NCBI GenBank assembly: GCA_032252755.1 | Contig: JAVUPY010000024.1 | Coordinates: 181,104 to 245,103 of the forward strand | Length of the DNA stretch: 64,000 nucleotides | Direction of reading: 5' to 3' | DNA from: Terriglobia bacterium | GTDB lineage: Bacteria > Acidobacteriota > Terriglobia > Terriglobales > Acidobacteriaceae | Shown here: positions 39,374-47,078 of the stretch, one piece after another | Layout: the number at the start of each line of letters is the position of its first letter | Position numbering within the stretch: the first letter of the stretch is position 1 | Translations under genes and position numbers: made by a program | Notes under the pieces: model-generated | The model's database searches: none | What the model was told of the DNA's origin: nothing | Seen by the model: only the letters and a program-made list of their open reading frames with translations

Positions 39374-40367
39374 ATGCTCATCACGGTCGTCGTCCCAACC
39401 CACAACCGCCGACGCCTGCTGGCTCAATGCCTGGAATCCCTCTTCCACCAAACCTGCGCCCCGGACAAGTTCGAAATCATCATCGTCATCGACGGCAGCA
39501 CCGATTCCACCCGCGACTACCTGCACTCGCTCTCTTTCCCCTGCGCGCACCAGGTGCTCGAATCGCGGACAAGCCGCCGCCCGCAATGCTGGAATCCTCG
39601 CCGCTCGCGGCGAATATGTTCTTCTTCTCGATGATGATTTCGTCTGCGACCCGAATCTGATCTCCGCGCACCTCGCGGCTCGTTCCGATTCCGGATCGGT
39701 CGTAGTCGGCCCGATCCTCCGCGATCCGGCCAACAACTCCATCCCCGCCCTCGCCATCGACCGCGAAATTCGACCCTACTACGAGCGTCTTGAAGCCGCG
39801 GCTAACCAACCCGCGTGGTTTCCCCCTAACAGTTCGGTCCCGCGCCAGATCCTGCTCGCCTGCGGCGCCTACGACGAACGTTTTTCCAGTGCCCGCGAGG
39901 ACACCGATCTCGGCATTCGCCTCGCCGGCGCAGGCGTGCGCTTCCGCTATGCGCCGAACGCCGTCGTGCGCCAGCACTATGACAAGTCTGCGAACCAACT
40001 CATCGCAAGTTCCGCCCTCTTCGGAAAACACGACGTCCTGCTCGCGCGCAAGTTCTCCGAGTACGGCGCGCAATCCAACCTCTCGCGCATCGACTCCGGC
40101 CCATGGTGGAAACGCGCCGCCCGCCGACTCGCCGCGACTCTGCCCTTCTCGCCCGAGCCCCTCTTGTATCCTTTTTATGTCGTGAGTGCCTTGCTGGCGA
40201 ACATCTCTCTCCTGCACGAAGCTGCCATCCGCCTGCTCAATCTTCGCCGATACATCGTCTGGATCCGCGCCGCCGTTCGCGAAGCGGGAGGCTGGCAGGC
40301 TCTCCAGTCCATAACGGCGCCACCCGCGCCACTCGCAGCCAGGGCTTCGGACCATGCCGATCGATAG
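39374..40367 (+). pseudogene. GT2 glycosyltransferase with a frameshift near base 39561
   Basis: The N-terminal half (ATG 39374, MLITVVVPTHNRRRLLAQCL, then IIVIDGSTDSTRDYL) and the C-terminal half (NRGQAAARNAGILAARGEY, LLLDDDFVCDPN, SAREDTDLGIRLAGAG) lie in different frames. They join within 39560-39563, where CTCGAATCGCGGAC appears to have lost two bases (CTCGAAAATCGC would restore GENRGQAAARN-type sequence) or gained one. Each half is otherwise intact, and a stop in the first frame comes soon after. The gene is therefore broken, or this is a sequencing error. AAGG stands before the ATG. Confidence 0.8.
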
Positions 40368-41892
40368 CCACGAGAAAACTCGGCTCATGCGCGATGGCAC
40401 CATTCACGCCCTCGGCCTCGTGCTCTCCAGCGTCGCCGGCCTCATTCTCGTCCCGCTTATGGTTCACGGCCTCGGCATCGAGGGTTACGGCCTCTGGGCC
40501 GCCGCCATTTCCGCCATCGGCATCTTCGGCGCATTCGATCTCGGCCTCCGCCTCATCATCGTCCGCGATCTCGCCGGCGACCCGCACTCTGCCCGTACTG
40601 CCGCCGTCCGCATGATGCTCTGGATTCACTTCGGCCTCGGTACAATCGCCTTCGCAGCCGTCGCGCTCGGCGGTTCCGCAGCCTCGGCTCACCTCCACCT
40701 GTCGCCCGCCGCCCAGCGTATCGCCCCGCTGATCTTCGCTCTCGCGGGCGCAAGCTGTTTCTTCGATCAGCTTTTCGCCTGGGTGCTGTCCGTTCTCGCC
40801 GGCCTGCGCCGCTTCGACCTACTCAACCTGTTCTCAATTGCGAGTTCGCTCCTGCGCCTCGCCCTGTTCGCCGGAGCACTTGCCCTCGGCCGAGGCATCG
40901 TCGCCATCGTCGTACTTCAGCTATTCATCTCCGCCCTCAGCGTCCTCATCGGCCTCAGCTTCATCGCGATCTCCGCTCCCGGTCTTCGCCCACGTCTCGA
41001 AGTCCCACACTGGGCCGTCTTGCGCGAACCGCTCGGCTTCGGCGCTCTAAGTCAGGCCGCGACTTCCATCTCTTCGCTGCAGATGCCGATCTCGACTCTG
41101 CTCATTTCCGTTATCAATGGGGCCGCCGCCGTCACTCCCTTCACTGTGGGACAGAAATTTCCCGGCCTCGTCAGCGGCCTGAACTGGCGAACATCGGAAG
41201 TATTCTTTCCCGTCGCCAGCCGCCAGCGTCACGGCTCCGAAATCGACTCCGAAGCCTTTCTCGCCGCCATCACGCGCTGGCTGATGCTAGTCGTCACCCC
41301 ATGCGCTCTGGGCCTATTCCTGATCGCACCGCTCCTGCTGCGAACCTGGATGGGCGAAGTCAATCCTGTCGCGCTCGCCGTGCTCCGCATCGCCTCCCTT
41401 TCCGTCGTCGTCGAAACCATCATTCCCGGCGCGGTCCAGCTATTCTTTGGAGCCTCGGAGACTCGCCCCGTACTCGCCATAAACATCGCTACCCTTCTAT
41501 CCGATGTCGCTCTGGCACTCATGCTGCTGCCGCGCATCGGAGCGACCGGCGCCGCATGGGCAACACTCGGCTCGACCACCCTCGCCGCCGGCCTCTTCCT
41601 CGCACTCACTGCCGCGAAACGCCAGGTTCGCGCCGCGACTCTCCTCCCCAACGTCTACCGCCGGTTGATCCCTGCCTTCGCGATCGCACTTTTTCCTGCA
41701 TACTTCCTTGCCCGCATCATCACCACACGGAGTTGGCTCGCCGTCGCCGGCATCGTCGCCCTCTCCGCCGCGCTCTACGTTTTCATGTTGTGGCGCTATG
41801 CCGCTTCCACCGAAGAAAAGGAATTCCTCGCAGCCATGTTCCGCTTGCGGAAGCCGTCCTGCGTTTCGAAGTACTCCACCGGGAAGAACTAA
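40354..41892 (+). CDS. Polysaccharide flippase (Wzx/MATE-like)
   Basis: The 512-residue protein has about 12-14 hydrophobic helices and the flippase signature at the N-terminus, LGLVLSSVAGLILVPLMVHGLGIEGYGLW. It probably moves lipid-linked oligosaccharides across the inner membrane. Its start overlaps the end of the frameshifted glycosyltransferase by 14 bases, so the two belong to one transcript. Confidence 0.88.
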   Translation: MPIDSHEKTRLMRDGTIHALGLVLSSVAGLILVPLMVHGLGIEGYGLWAAAISAIGIFGAFDLGLRLIIVRDLAGDPHSARTAAVRMMLWIHFGLGTIAFAAVALGGSAASAHLHLSPAAQRIAPLIFALAGASCFFDQLFAWVLSVLAGLRRFDLLNLFSIASSLLRLALFAGALALGRGIVAIVVLQLFISALSVLIGLSFIAISAPGLRPRLEVPHWAVLREPLGFGALSQAATSISSLQMPISTLLISVINGAAAVTPFTVGQKFPGLVSGLNWRTSEVFFPVASRQRHGSEIDSEAFLAAITRWLMLVVTPCALGLFLIAPLLLRTWMGEVNPVALAVLRIASLSVVVETIIPGAVQLFFGASETRPVLAINIATLLSDVALALMLLPRIGATGAAWATLGSTTLAAGLFLALTAAKRQVRAATLLPNVYRRLIPAFAIALFPAYFLARIITTRSWLAVAGIVALSAALYVFMLWRYAASTEEKEFLAAMFRLRKPSCVSKYSTGKN

Positions 41893-41922
41893 AACCAGCT
41901 GGTACAGGCTTTGAAGAAAGAA

Positions 41923-41950
41923 TGGGGGCTTTTGCCCTTGAGGTTCCGCT
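41923..41950. repeat. Fragment of family C repeat
   Basis: GGGGGCTTTTGCCCTTGAGGTTCCG matches the right half of the copy at 35671-35735. No left half is present. Confidence 0.5.
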
Positions 41951-42023
41951 GGGATTTTCGATTCTTCTACCCCTTTTGGGTTCGTGTCCAGCCGTCCTCT
42001 TTCCGCTACACTGAACCCGATAG

Positions 42024-42434
42024 ATGCCTGATTACGCCATTCTGACCAACCGCAAGCGCGCCATCATCGCGCTCGTGCACTCCGTCTTCTTCCTGCTCGT
42101 CGCGTTAATCCAGGTACCGTCGTACATGCCGCCCGCCCGCATCCACATCCACACCGCCTTCGGCGCCACCGTCTCCCTTCTCACGATCTACCTGATCGTC
42201 ACTGCTGTCCTTCTCATCCTCACCTGGTTTTCGAGCTGTTTTCTCGAGCGCCTCTACTTTGCCTTCTGCTCCACCAGCGCATCGGCCGGACTCTTCCGCA
42301 TCCTCTTCGGCGACCCTCCCTTCCACCTGGCCGGTATCACCCGCGTCCTCATGCTGGGCCTTGCCGTCTTCACCGGCTTCGTCATCCTCCGCGAACACAC
42401 GCCAGAACCATCGGCCGATCTGGAGATCGGGTAA
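42024..42434 (+). CDS. Small four-helix membrane protein of unknown function
   Basis: The 136-residue protein has four hydrophobic segments (IIALVHSVFFLLVALIQV, VSLLTIYLIVTAVLLILTW, LYFAFCSTSASAGLFRILF, ITRVLMLGLAVFTGFVIL). I do not recognise the family. Only a poor ribosome binding site precedes ATG 42024. It follows the flippase by 131 bases and ends facing feoB. Confidence 0.6.
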   Translation: MPDYAILTNRKRAIIALVHSVFFLLVALIQVPSYMPPARIHIHTAFGATVSLLTIYLIVTAVLLILTWFSSCFLERLYFAFCSTSASAGLFRILFGDPPFHLAGITRVLMLGLAVFTGFVILREHTPEPSADLEIG

Positions 42435-42450
42435 TCGGGTAATTTGAGAC

Positions 42451-42480
42451 AAAAGCAAAGGCCCTGCCAAAAGCAGAGCC
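42451..42480 (-). terminator. Rho-independent terminator of the feoAB operon
   Basis: On the minus strand GGCTCTGC pairs with GCAGGGCC through one G-U pair, with a 5-base loop, and TTTGCTTTT follows. It lies 79 bases past the feoB stop, and the plus-strand form is weaker. Confidence 0.6.
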
Positions 42481-42483
42481 ATT

Positions 42484-42558
42484 GTCGATTCTTGTTTGTT
42501 ATTCTTCCGATCGTCCGATGTTCCGATCTTCCGATTACCAGATTTCCCGATCACCCGA
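42484..42558. repeat. Cluster of CGAT-type short repeats (family D)
   Basis: The sequence has repeated units TTCCGAT, TGTCGAT, CCCGATCA and TCCGATCTTCCGATTA. It resembles the CCCGATCTTCGGTT copies elsewhere but is more degenerate. The feoB stop lies at its end. Confidence 0.4.
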
Positions 42559-44433
42559 TCATTTCAGCAGGTAGTACGCAACCGTCGCCGACACATACGC
42601 CACCACCGTCATATAACCGAACTGTATCGCCGGCCACTTCCACGAATTCGTTTCTCTCCGCACAATCGCGATCGTCGACGCGCACTGCATCGCAAACGCA
42701 AAGAACAGCAGCAGAGCCACCGCACCAGCGAAAGATAACTCATGCGCCAGCGCCGCCTGCAAATCCATCGAGTGCGCTTCCGGATCTACCCCGTACAGCG
42801 TCCCCAGCGTCGCCACGATCCCTTCGCGCGCCGGGATCGACGAGATCAGTCCTACGCCGATTTTCCAGTCGAACCCCATCGGCCGGATTGCCGGCTCGAT
42901 GAAGTGCCCAACCGAAGCAATCGCGCTGTCCTCAATCGCCGGCGGTTTCCCATTGTGCATCGGGAAATTCGTCAGAACCCAGAGCACCACAGCAACCGCG
43001 AGAATGATCGTTCCCGCGCGTACCAGGAAAACCTTCGAGCGATCCAGCAGCCGCAGTCCCAGCGACGCCGCCGTCGGCCAGCGGTAAGGCGGCATCTCCA
43101 TCACGAAGTGCACCGCATCGCTCTTCAAGATCGACGACTTCAAAATCCGCGCCGTGATCACCGCCATCAGGAACCCAAGCACGTAAAGGCTCGTCATTGC
43201 CGCCGCCCTCATCCCGAAGATCGGTCCCAGCAGCGGCTTCGCCGGTATGAACGCCGCAATGAATAACGTGTACACCGGCAGCCGCGCCGAGCACGTCATG
43301 AACGGCGCAATCAGAATCGTCGCTATTCGGTCTCTCTTGTTCGGAATCGTCCGCGTCGCCATGATCGCCGGAACCGCGCACGCATACGCCGACAGCAGCG
43401 GGATAAACGACTTCCCATTCAGTCCCACGCGCGACATCGTCCGGTCGGCAATCACTGCTGCCCGCGCCAGGTACCCCGAATCCTCCAGCACTCCGATCAC
43501 AAAAAACAGGATGAGGATCTGCGGCAGGAACACCAGCACCGATCCCACGCCTGTCCACACGCCCTTGATCAGGAATGACCGCACCCAGTTATCGGGCAGC
43601 AGGGCGCCCAAATAATGTCCGCCTGCGTTCAACCCTTCCTGGAATAGGTTAGAGAGCCCCTGCCCGATCACGAACGTCACCTGGAAAACCAGCAGCACCG
43701 TGACCGCAAAAATCACCACGCCCCAGATGCGATGGAGAAAGATTCTGTCCAGCCGCTCTGTCCACACTGGCGTCGCCGGCTTCCGATACGACGCCTTTTT
43801 GCCGACGCGCAACGCCCAGTCTCGATATCCCTTCGCGTCCTGCAGCACCGGCAAGTCGAGTGGCTTCGGCTCTTCCACCCGAACCGTCAAAAAATTCGTG
43901 ATTGCCGGCAGTCCCTCGCCCGTCGTCGCACTCGCCAGCACGACTGGAGTCCCCAACTGCCGCGCCAGCGATAAAACATCCACCGAACCGCCCTGCTTCT
44001 TCAACTCGTCGGCCATGTTGAGGACGATGAGCGTGGGAAATCCCAGTTCGATGACGCGCGCCGCCAGTACCAGGTGCCGGCTCAGGTTCGTTGCGTCAGC
44101 CACAAGCACCACCGCGTCAGGACGCTTCATTCCCTGCATGCGCCCGTGCAGCACTTCCACGGTCACGCGCTCGTCTTCTGAAATTGCGTTGAGACTATAG
44201 ATTCCGGGGAGATCGATGACCGCGACTTCTTTCCCATTCTCCGCGCGAACAATTCCGGTGTGGTGTTCGACGGTGACGCCCGGGAAGTTGCCGACCTTCT
44301 GCCGCAATCCGGTCAGCCGATTGAACAGTGTCGTCTTTCCCGAGTTCGGCGGTCCAACCAGCGCCACCGTGCGCGAGGTGTTTTCTAATTCTGCCTGTAG
44401 TGCTGAGCCATCGGCATGGCAGGAGGCGCTCAC
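42559..44433 (-). CDS. feoB: Ferrous iron transporter FeoB
   Basis: From GTG 44433 the protein has 624 residues. The N-terminal G domain has GPPNSGKTTLFNRLTG (G1), VIDLPGIYSL (G3), NMAD (G4) and SATTGEG (G5). The membrane part holds the Gate motifs, for example LSAYACAVPAIMATRTI and FMTCSARLPVYTLF. It takes up Fe2+ into the cytoplasm. The frame is open further upstream to 44598 but overlaps feoA; GTG 44433, 13 bases after the feoA stop, is the best start. Confidence 0.93.
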   Translation of the reverse strand: MSASCHADGSALQAELENTSRTVALVGPPNSGKTTLFNRLTGLRQKVGNFPGVTVEHHTGIVRAENGKEVAVIDLPGIYSLNAISEDERVTVEVLHGRMQGMKRPDAVVLVADATNLSRHLVLAARVIELGFPTLIVLNMADELKKQGGSVDVLSLARQLGTPVVLASATTGEGLPAITNFLTVRVEEPKPLDLPVLQDAKGYRDWALRVGKKASYRKPATPVWTERLDRIFLHRIWGVVIFAVTVLLVFQVTFVIGQGLSNLFQEGLNAGGHYLGALLPDNWVRSFLIKGVWTGVGSVLVFLPQILILFFVIGVLEDSGYLARAAVIADRTMSRVGLNGKSFIPLLSAYACAVPAIMATRTIPNKRDRIATILIAPFMTCSARLPVYTLFIAAFIPAKPLLGPIFGMRAAAMTSLYVLGFLMAVITARILKSSILKSDAVHFVMEMPPYRWPTAASLGLRLLDRSKVFLVRAGTIILAVAVVLWVLTNFPMHNGKPPAIEDSAIASVGHFIEPAIRPMGFDWKIGVGLISSIPAREGIVATLGTLYGVDPEAHSMDLQAALAHELSFAGAVALLLFFAFAMQCASTIAIVRRETNSWKWPAIQFGYMTVVAYVSATVAYYLLK

Positions 44434-44446
44434 GGATACGCTCGCA

Positions 44447-44746
44447 TCAATCTGCCGCAGCCGACAGTGGTTCGATCGTGATACACCGCGAGAGTTCTCC
44501 CCGCAGCGCCAACTCCGTGCCTTCCACGCGATAGATCCGCGGGTCCCCGCCCGGTCCGCTGTGCGCAACCAGGACTTCAACTCCGGGAATGAGACCAAGG
44601 TTCATCAGATGTTCTGCCGTCGCCGGTTCCATCTCCAGCTTCTCAAGCACTGCGCTTTCTCCGACGTGCAGATCCGCCAGCGTGGCCCGTGATTTACGAT
44701 GAGGACGTTTTATGAAGTTGAAAATCATTTTCAATTCCGACTTCAT
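44447..44746 (-). CDS. feoA: Ferrous iron transport protein A (FeoA)
   Basis: The 99-residue protein has an SH3-like FeoA domain (ATLADLHVGESAVLEKLEM, then HLMNLGLIPGVEV). It assists FeoB in iron uptake. ATG 44746 or ATG 44728 could start it; the second lies inside the Fur-box-like palindrome. The roughly 20 residues before the domain (KSELKMIFNFIKRPHRKSR) are unusual for the family. Confidence 0.9.
   Translation of the reverse strand: MKSELKMIFNFIKRPHRKSRATLADLHVGESAVLEKLEMEPATAEHLMNLGLIPGVEVLVAHSGPGGDPRIYRVEGTELALRGELSRCITIEPLSAAAD
44718..44734. promoter_or_regulatory. Fur-box-like palindrome at the feoA start
   Basis: TTGAAAAT-C-ATTTTCAA is a perfect 8-1-8 palindrome that matches the Fur pattern (TGA-A-AT-N-AT-T-TCA). 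ATGAAG and CTTCAT flank it as a further imperfect pair. It overlaps the first codons of feoA, so either the operon starts translation downstream or the box lies in the early coding region. Iron-dependent repression of feoAB is the likely role. Confidence 0.7.
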
Positions 44747-44781
44747 TGTGCGCCACCCGGCTGGCTTGGGTCAACGGGCGT

Positions 44782-44801
44782 TGTCACACCACTTTGTGAC
44801 A
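44782..44801. promoter_or_regulatory. Inverted repeat between feoA and galE (candidate operator)
   Basis: TGTCACA-CCACTT-TGTGACA is a perfect 7-6-7 inverted repeat. It is 36 bases upstream of feoA and 186 upstream of galE. No known consensus fits exactly; it differs from the CRP pattern in orientation. The rest of this 240-base space shows no gene. Confidence 0.4.
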
Positions 44802-44986
44802 TGTGAACAATCCCGGGTATCATCCCACAACTCGCCTGAATTCATAGAGTTACAGGCGCACCAGCAAGATGGCCGGCCGCCGCGAATCTCTCCTGCTGAC
44901 ACGAATATTACAAATCAGGTGCTTTTCTGCGCCCGCTCTGGACACAACCCCCGTGGAAATTGAAAATCGCCTTTCGGGAGAACTCA

Positions 44987-45967
44987 TTGAACATCCTCGT
45001 CACCGGCGGAGCCGGATACATCGGAAGCGTCACCGTCGCCGAACTCGTTCGCGAAGGCCACACCGTCACCGTCGTCGACAACCTCAGCAATGGTCACCGG
45101 AAGGCCGTCGTTCAGGGCGCCAACCTCATCGTCGCAGATATCGCCGACTCCAACCGGCTGTCCGAAATTTTCGGCCGCGCCAGGTTTGACGCCGTGATGC
45201 ACTTCGCCGCCTTCATCGAAGCCGGCGAGTCCATGAAAACTCCCGAGCGTTTCTTCCGCAACAACACGGTGAACACGCTCACCCTGCTCGAAGCCATGTT
45301 GCGAGCCGGCGTCCAGCGCTTCGTCTTTTCCTCAACCGCTGCGCTCTACGGTGACCCGGAGACCATTCCCATTCCCGAAGACGCGCCTCTCCGCCCAACC
45401 AACGCCTACGGCGAATCGAAACTCCTCGTCGAACGCATGCTCGCCTGGATGAACGGCATCCACGACCTTCATTACGCCAGCCTGCGCTACTTCAATGCCG
45501 CGGGCGCAACCGCCGAACTCGGCGAAGCGCACCATCCCGAGTCGCACCTTGTGCCTCTTGTGCTTGAAGCCGCTGCCGGCAAGCGTCCCAACATTTCCAT
45601 TTTCGGCACCGACTATTCCACGCCTGACGGCACCTGCGTTCGCGACTACATTCACGTTCTTGATCTCGCAAAAGCTCATCTTTTGGCCTTGCATGCTATT
45701 GAAACCCGGGAGAAACTCGTCTACAACCTCGGCAACGGGAACGGATTCAGTGTTCGCCAGGTCATCGACGCCGCGCGTCGAGTTACCGGCCGCCCCATCC
45801 CCGTTGTCGAATGCCCGCGACGCGCCGGAGATCCGTCAGTACTCGTCGCCAGTTCCGAAAAGATTCGGGCCGAATTGGGTTGGCAGCCGCAAATTTCCAA
45901 TCCCGAGGAGATCATCCGAAGCGCTTGGGAATGGCACCAGCAGCACCCGGATGGATACGGCACGTAG
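44987..45967 (+). CDS. galE: UDP-glucose 4-epimerase
   Basis: The 326-residue protein begins MNILVTGGAGYIGSVTVAEL, the NAD-binding Rossmann motif, with FSSTAALYGD and NAYGESKLLVE giving the Ser and Tyr-x3-Lys catalytic set. It interconverts UDP-glucose and UDP-galactose, supplying sugars for the glycan genes nearby. The start is TTG 44987 with GGGAG 6 bases upstream; a longer frame from TTG 44960 lacks such a site. Confidence 0.93.
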   Translation: MNILVTGGAGYIGSVTVAELVREGHTVTVVDNLSNGHRKAVVQGANLIVADIADSNRLSEIFGRARFDAVMHFAAFIEAGESMKTPERFFRNNTVNTLTLLEAMLRAGVQRFVFSSTAALYGDPETIPIPEDAPLRPTNAYGESKLLVERMLAWMNGIHDLHYASLRYFNAAGATAELGEAHHPESHLVPLVLEAAAGKRPNISIFGTDYSTPDGTCVRDYIHVLDLAKAHLLALHAIETREKLVYNLGNGNGFSVRQVIDAARRVTGRPIPVVECPRRAGDPSVLVASSEKIRAELGWQPQISNPEEIIRSAWEWHQQHPDGYGT

Positions 45968-46019
45968 CACAACTCCGTACCGCAGCTCCAGGCTGCACAA
46001 CTTCTTTGTGGGGAAGAAA

Positions 46020-46493
46020 ATGAAGATCACCGTTGCTGTAGTGTGCCTCGCCGGGCTCACCGTCATTTCGGGCTGGGCACAAACTGGCTCGAAGCCTCGA
46101 TCGAATTCAAAACCCAATCCCGCCGTCCAACGCGGCAAGTACCTCGTAACCCAAGTCGGCCTCTGCCAGGACTGCCACACACCGCGCGACCAGAAAGGCG
46201 CCTACATTCAGCAGAAATGGCTCCAGGGCGCTCCAATCATGTTCTCACCTTCTGTCGAAATGCCTTGGGCGGGAACCGCGCCGCCGATCGCCGGACTCGA
46301 GGGCTGGTCCGACCCGCAAATTCTCAAATTCCTTGCGACCGGCGTCGACCGCGACGGCAAGCACCCGCGCCCACCCATGCCCGAATACCGCTTCAACAAC
46401 GCGGACGCCAAGGCCGTCGCCGCCTACCTCCGCTCTCTGAAACCCGAAACCGCCACCGAAAAATCTGCACCCGCGGAGTCCGGCCGCAAATAA
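46020..46493 (+). CDS. Periplasmic c-type cytochrome
   Basis: The 157-residue protein has a signal peptide (VVCLAGLTVISGWAQ), one heme-binding CQDCH at about residue 50, and a likely axial Met in PPMPEYRF. This is a class I cytochrome c that carries electrons in the periplasm. GGGGAAG lies before ATG 46020. A longer frame from 45495 lies within galE. Confidence 0.88.
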   Translation: MKITVAVVCLAGLTVISGWAQTGSKPRSNSKPNPAVQRGKYLVTQVGLCQDCHTPRDQKGAYIQQKWLQGAPIMFSPSVEMPWAGTAPPIAGLEGWSDPQILKFLATGVDRDGKHPRPPMPEYRFNNADAKAVAAYLRSLKPETATEKSAPAESGRK

Positions 46494-46524
46494 CGCCGCC
46501 CCCTGCTGATGAGTTGACTGAAGT

Positions 46525-46562
46525 GCCCCACCCTTGGCTTCATCTCCTCGGGTGGGGCTTTT
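46525..46562 (+). terminator. Terminator formed by a family B-like repeat
   Basis: GCCCCACCC and GGGTGGGGC form a perfect 9-bp stem around a 16-base loop, and TTTT follows. It sits 31 bases after the cytochrome stop. The ends match repeat family B. Confidence 0.65.
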
Positions 46563-46651
46563 GACTCTAGCTTTGTTCTTGGTTTTGCGTGGTTTTGTCT
46601 TTTTACTTTTGATCTCCGGCTCTTCCGATTTTCGGTTCTTCGGTTGCCTTC

Positions 46652-46861
46652 TTACGCCGCGTCCTCTCCCTCTTCCGAGTCCGGAATTGTCGATGGCGGA
46701 TCGCTCGTCGGAAACGAGTCCGCTAATGTCTTATCCAGTGATCTTTCCCTGATCTCATCAGGTTTCTTGGCAGGCCGTTCTTCCGGATCTCGCCCGCTGC
46801 CCCGGTGTTCCGGTTCTCCCGGCTTCACCTGGGGCGCACCCCGCTTCTTCTCCTCACCCAT
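46652..46861 (-). CDS. Small charged conserved protein (DSFPTSDPPS motif)
   Basis: The 69-residue protein is very rich in Glu, Lys, Arg and Pro and ends LADSFPTSDPPSTIPDSEEGED. I recall this motif from small proteins in acidobacterial genomes, but its function is unknown. It is probably largely disordered. GAGGAGG lies 9 bases before ATG 46861. Confidence 0.65.
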   Translation of the reverse strand: MGEEKKRGAPQVKPGEPEHRGSGRDPEERPAKKPDEIRERSLDKTLADSFPTSDPPSTIPDSEEGEDAA

Positions 46862-46959
46862 ACATTGACCTCCTCGTTCTTGCCCCTGCTAGGATGCGGG
46901 TTTCCACGCGGCGGTTTGGAGACCTCTCCCCTGAACGTACCTTCCCGGATGCTCGTTTG

Positions 46960-47002
46960 TTCCCGTTCTTCGGTTCACCCGATCTTCGGTTCTTCGGTTG
47001 CT
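46960..47002. repeat. Dispersed repeat, family D
   Basis: GTTCTTCGGTTCACCCGATCTTCGGTTCTTCGGTTGC is a copy of the family seen at 10271 and 54493. A shorter fragment (ATTTTCGGTTCTTCGGTTGC) is at 46628. It lies upstream of the hybrid kinase gene. Confidence 0.6.
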
Positions 47003-47078
47003 TTTCCGTTCTTCCATTGCTCTGCGACCGACTATCATGTTCGCAGGATTTCCCCCAAATGGGTGACAAGGCTCTCTC

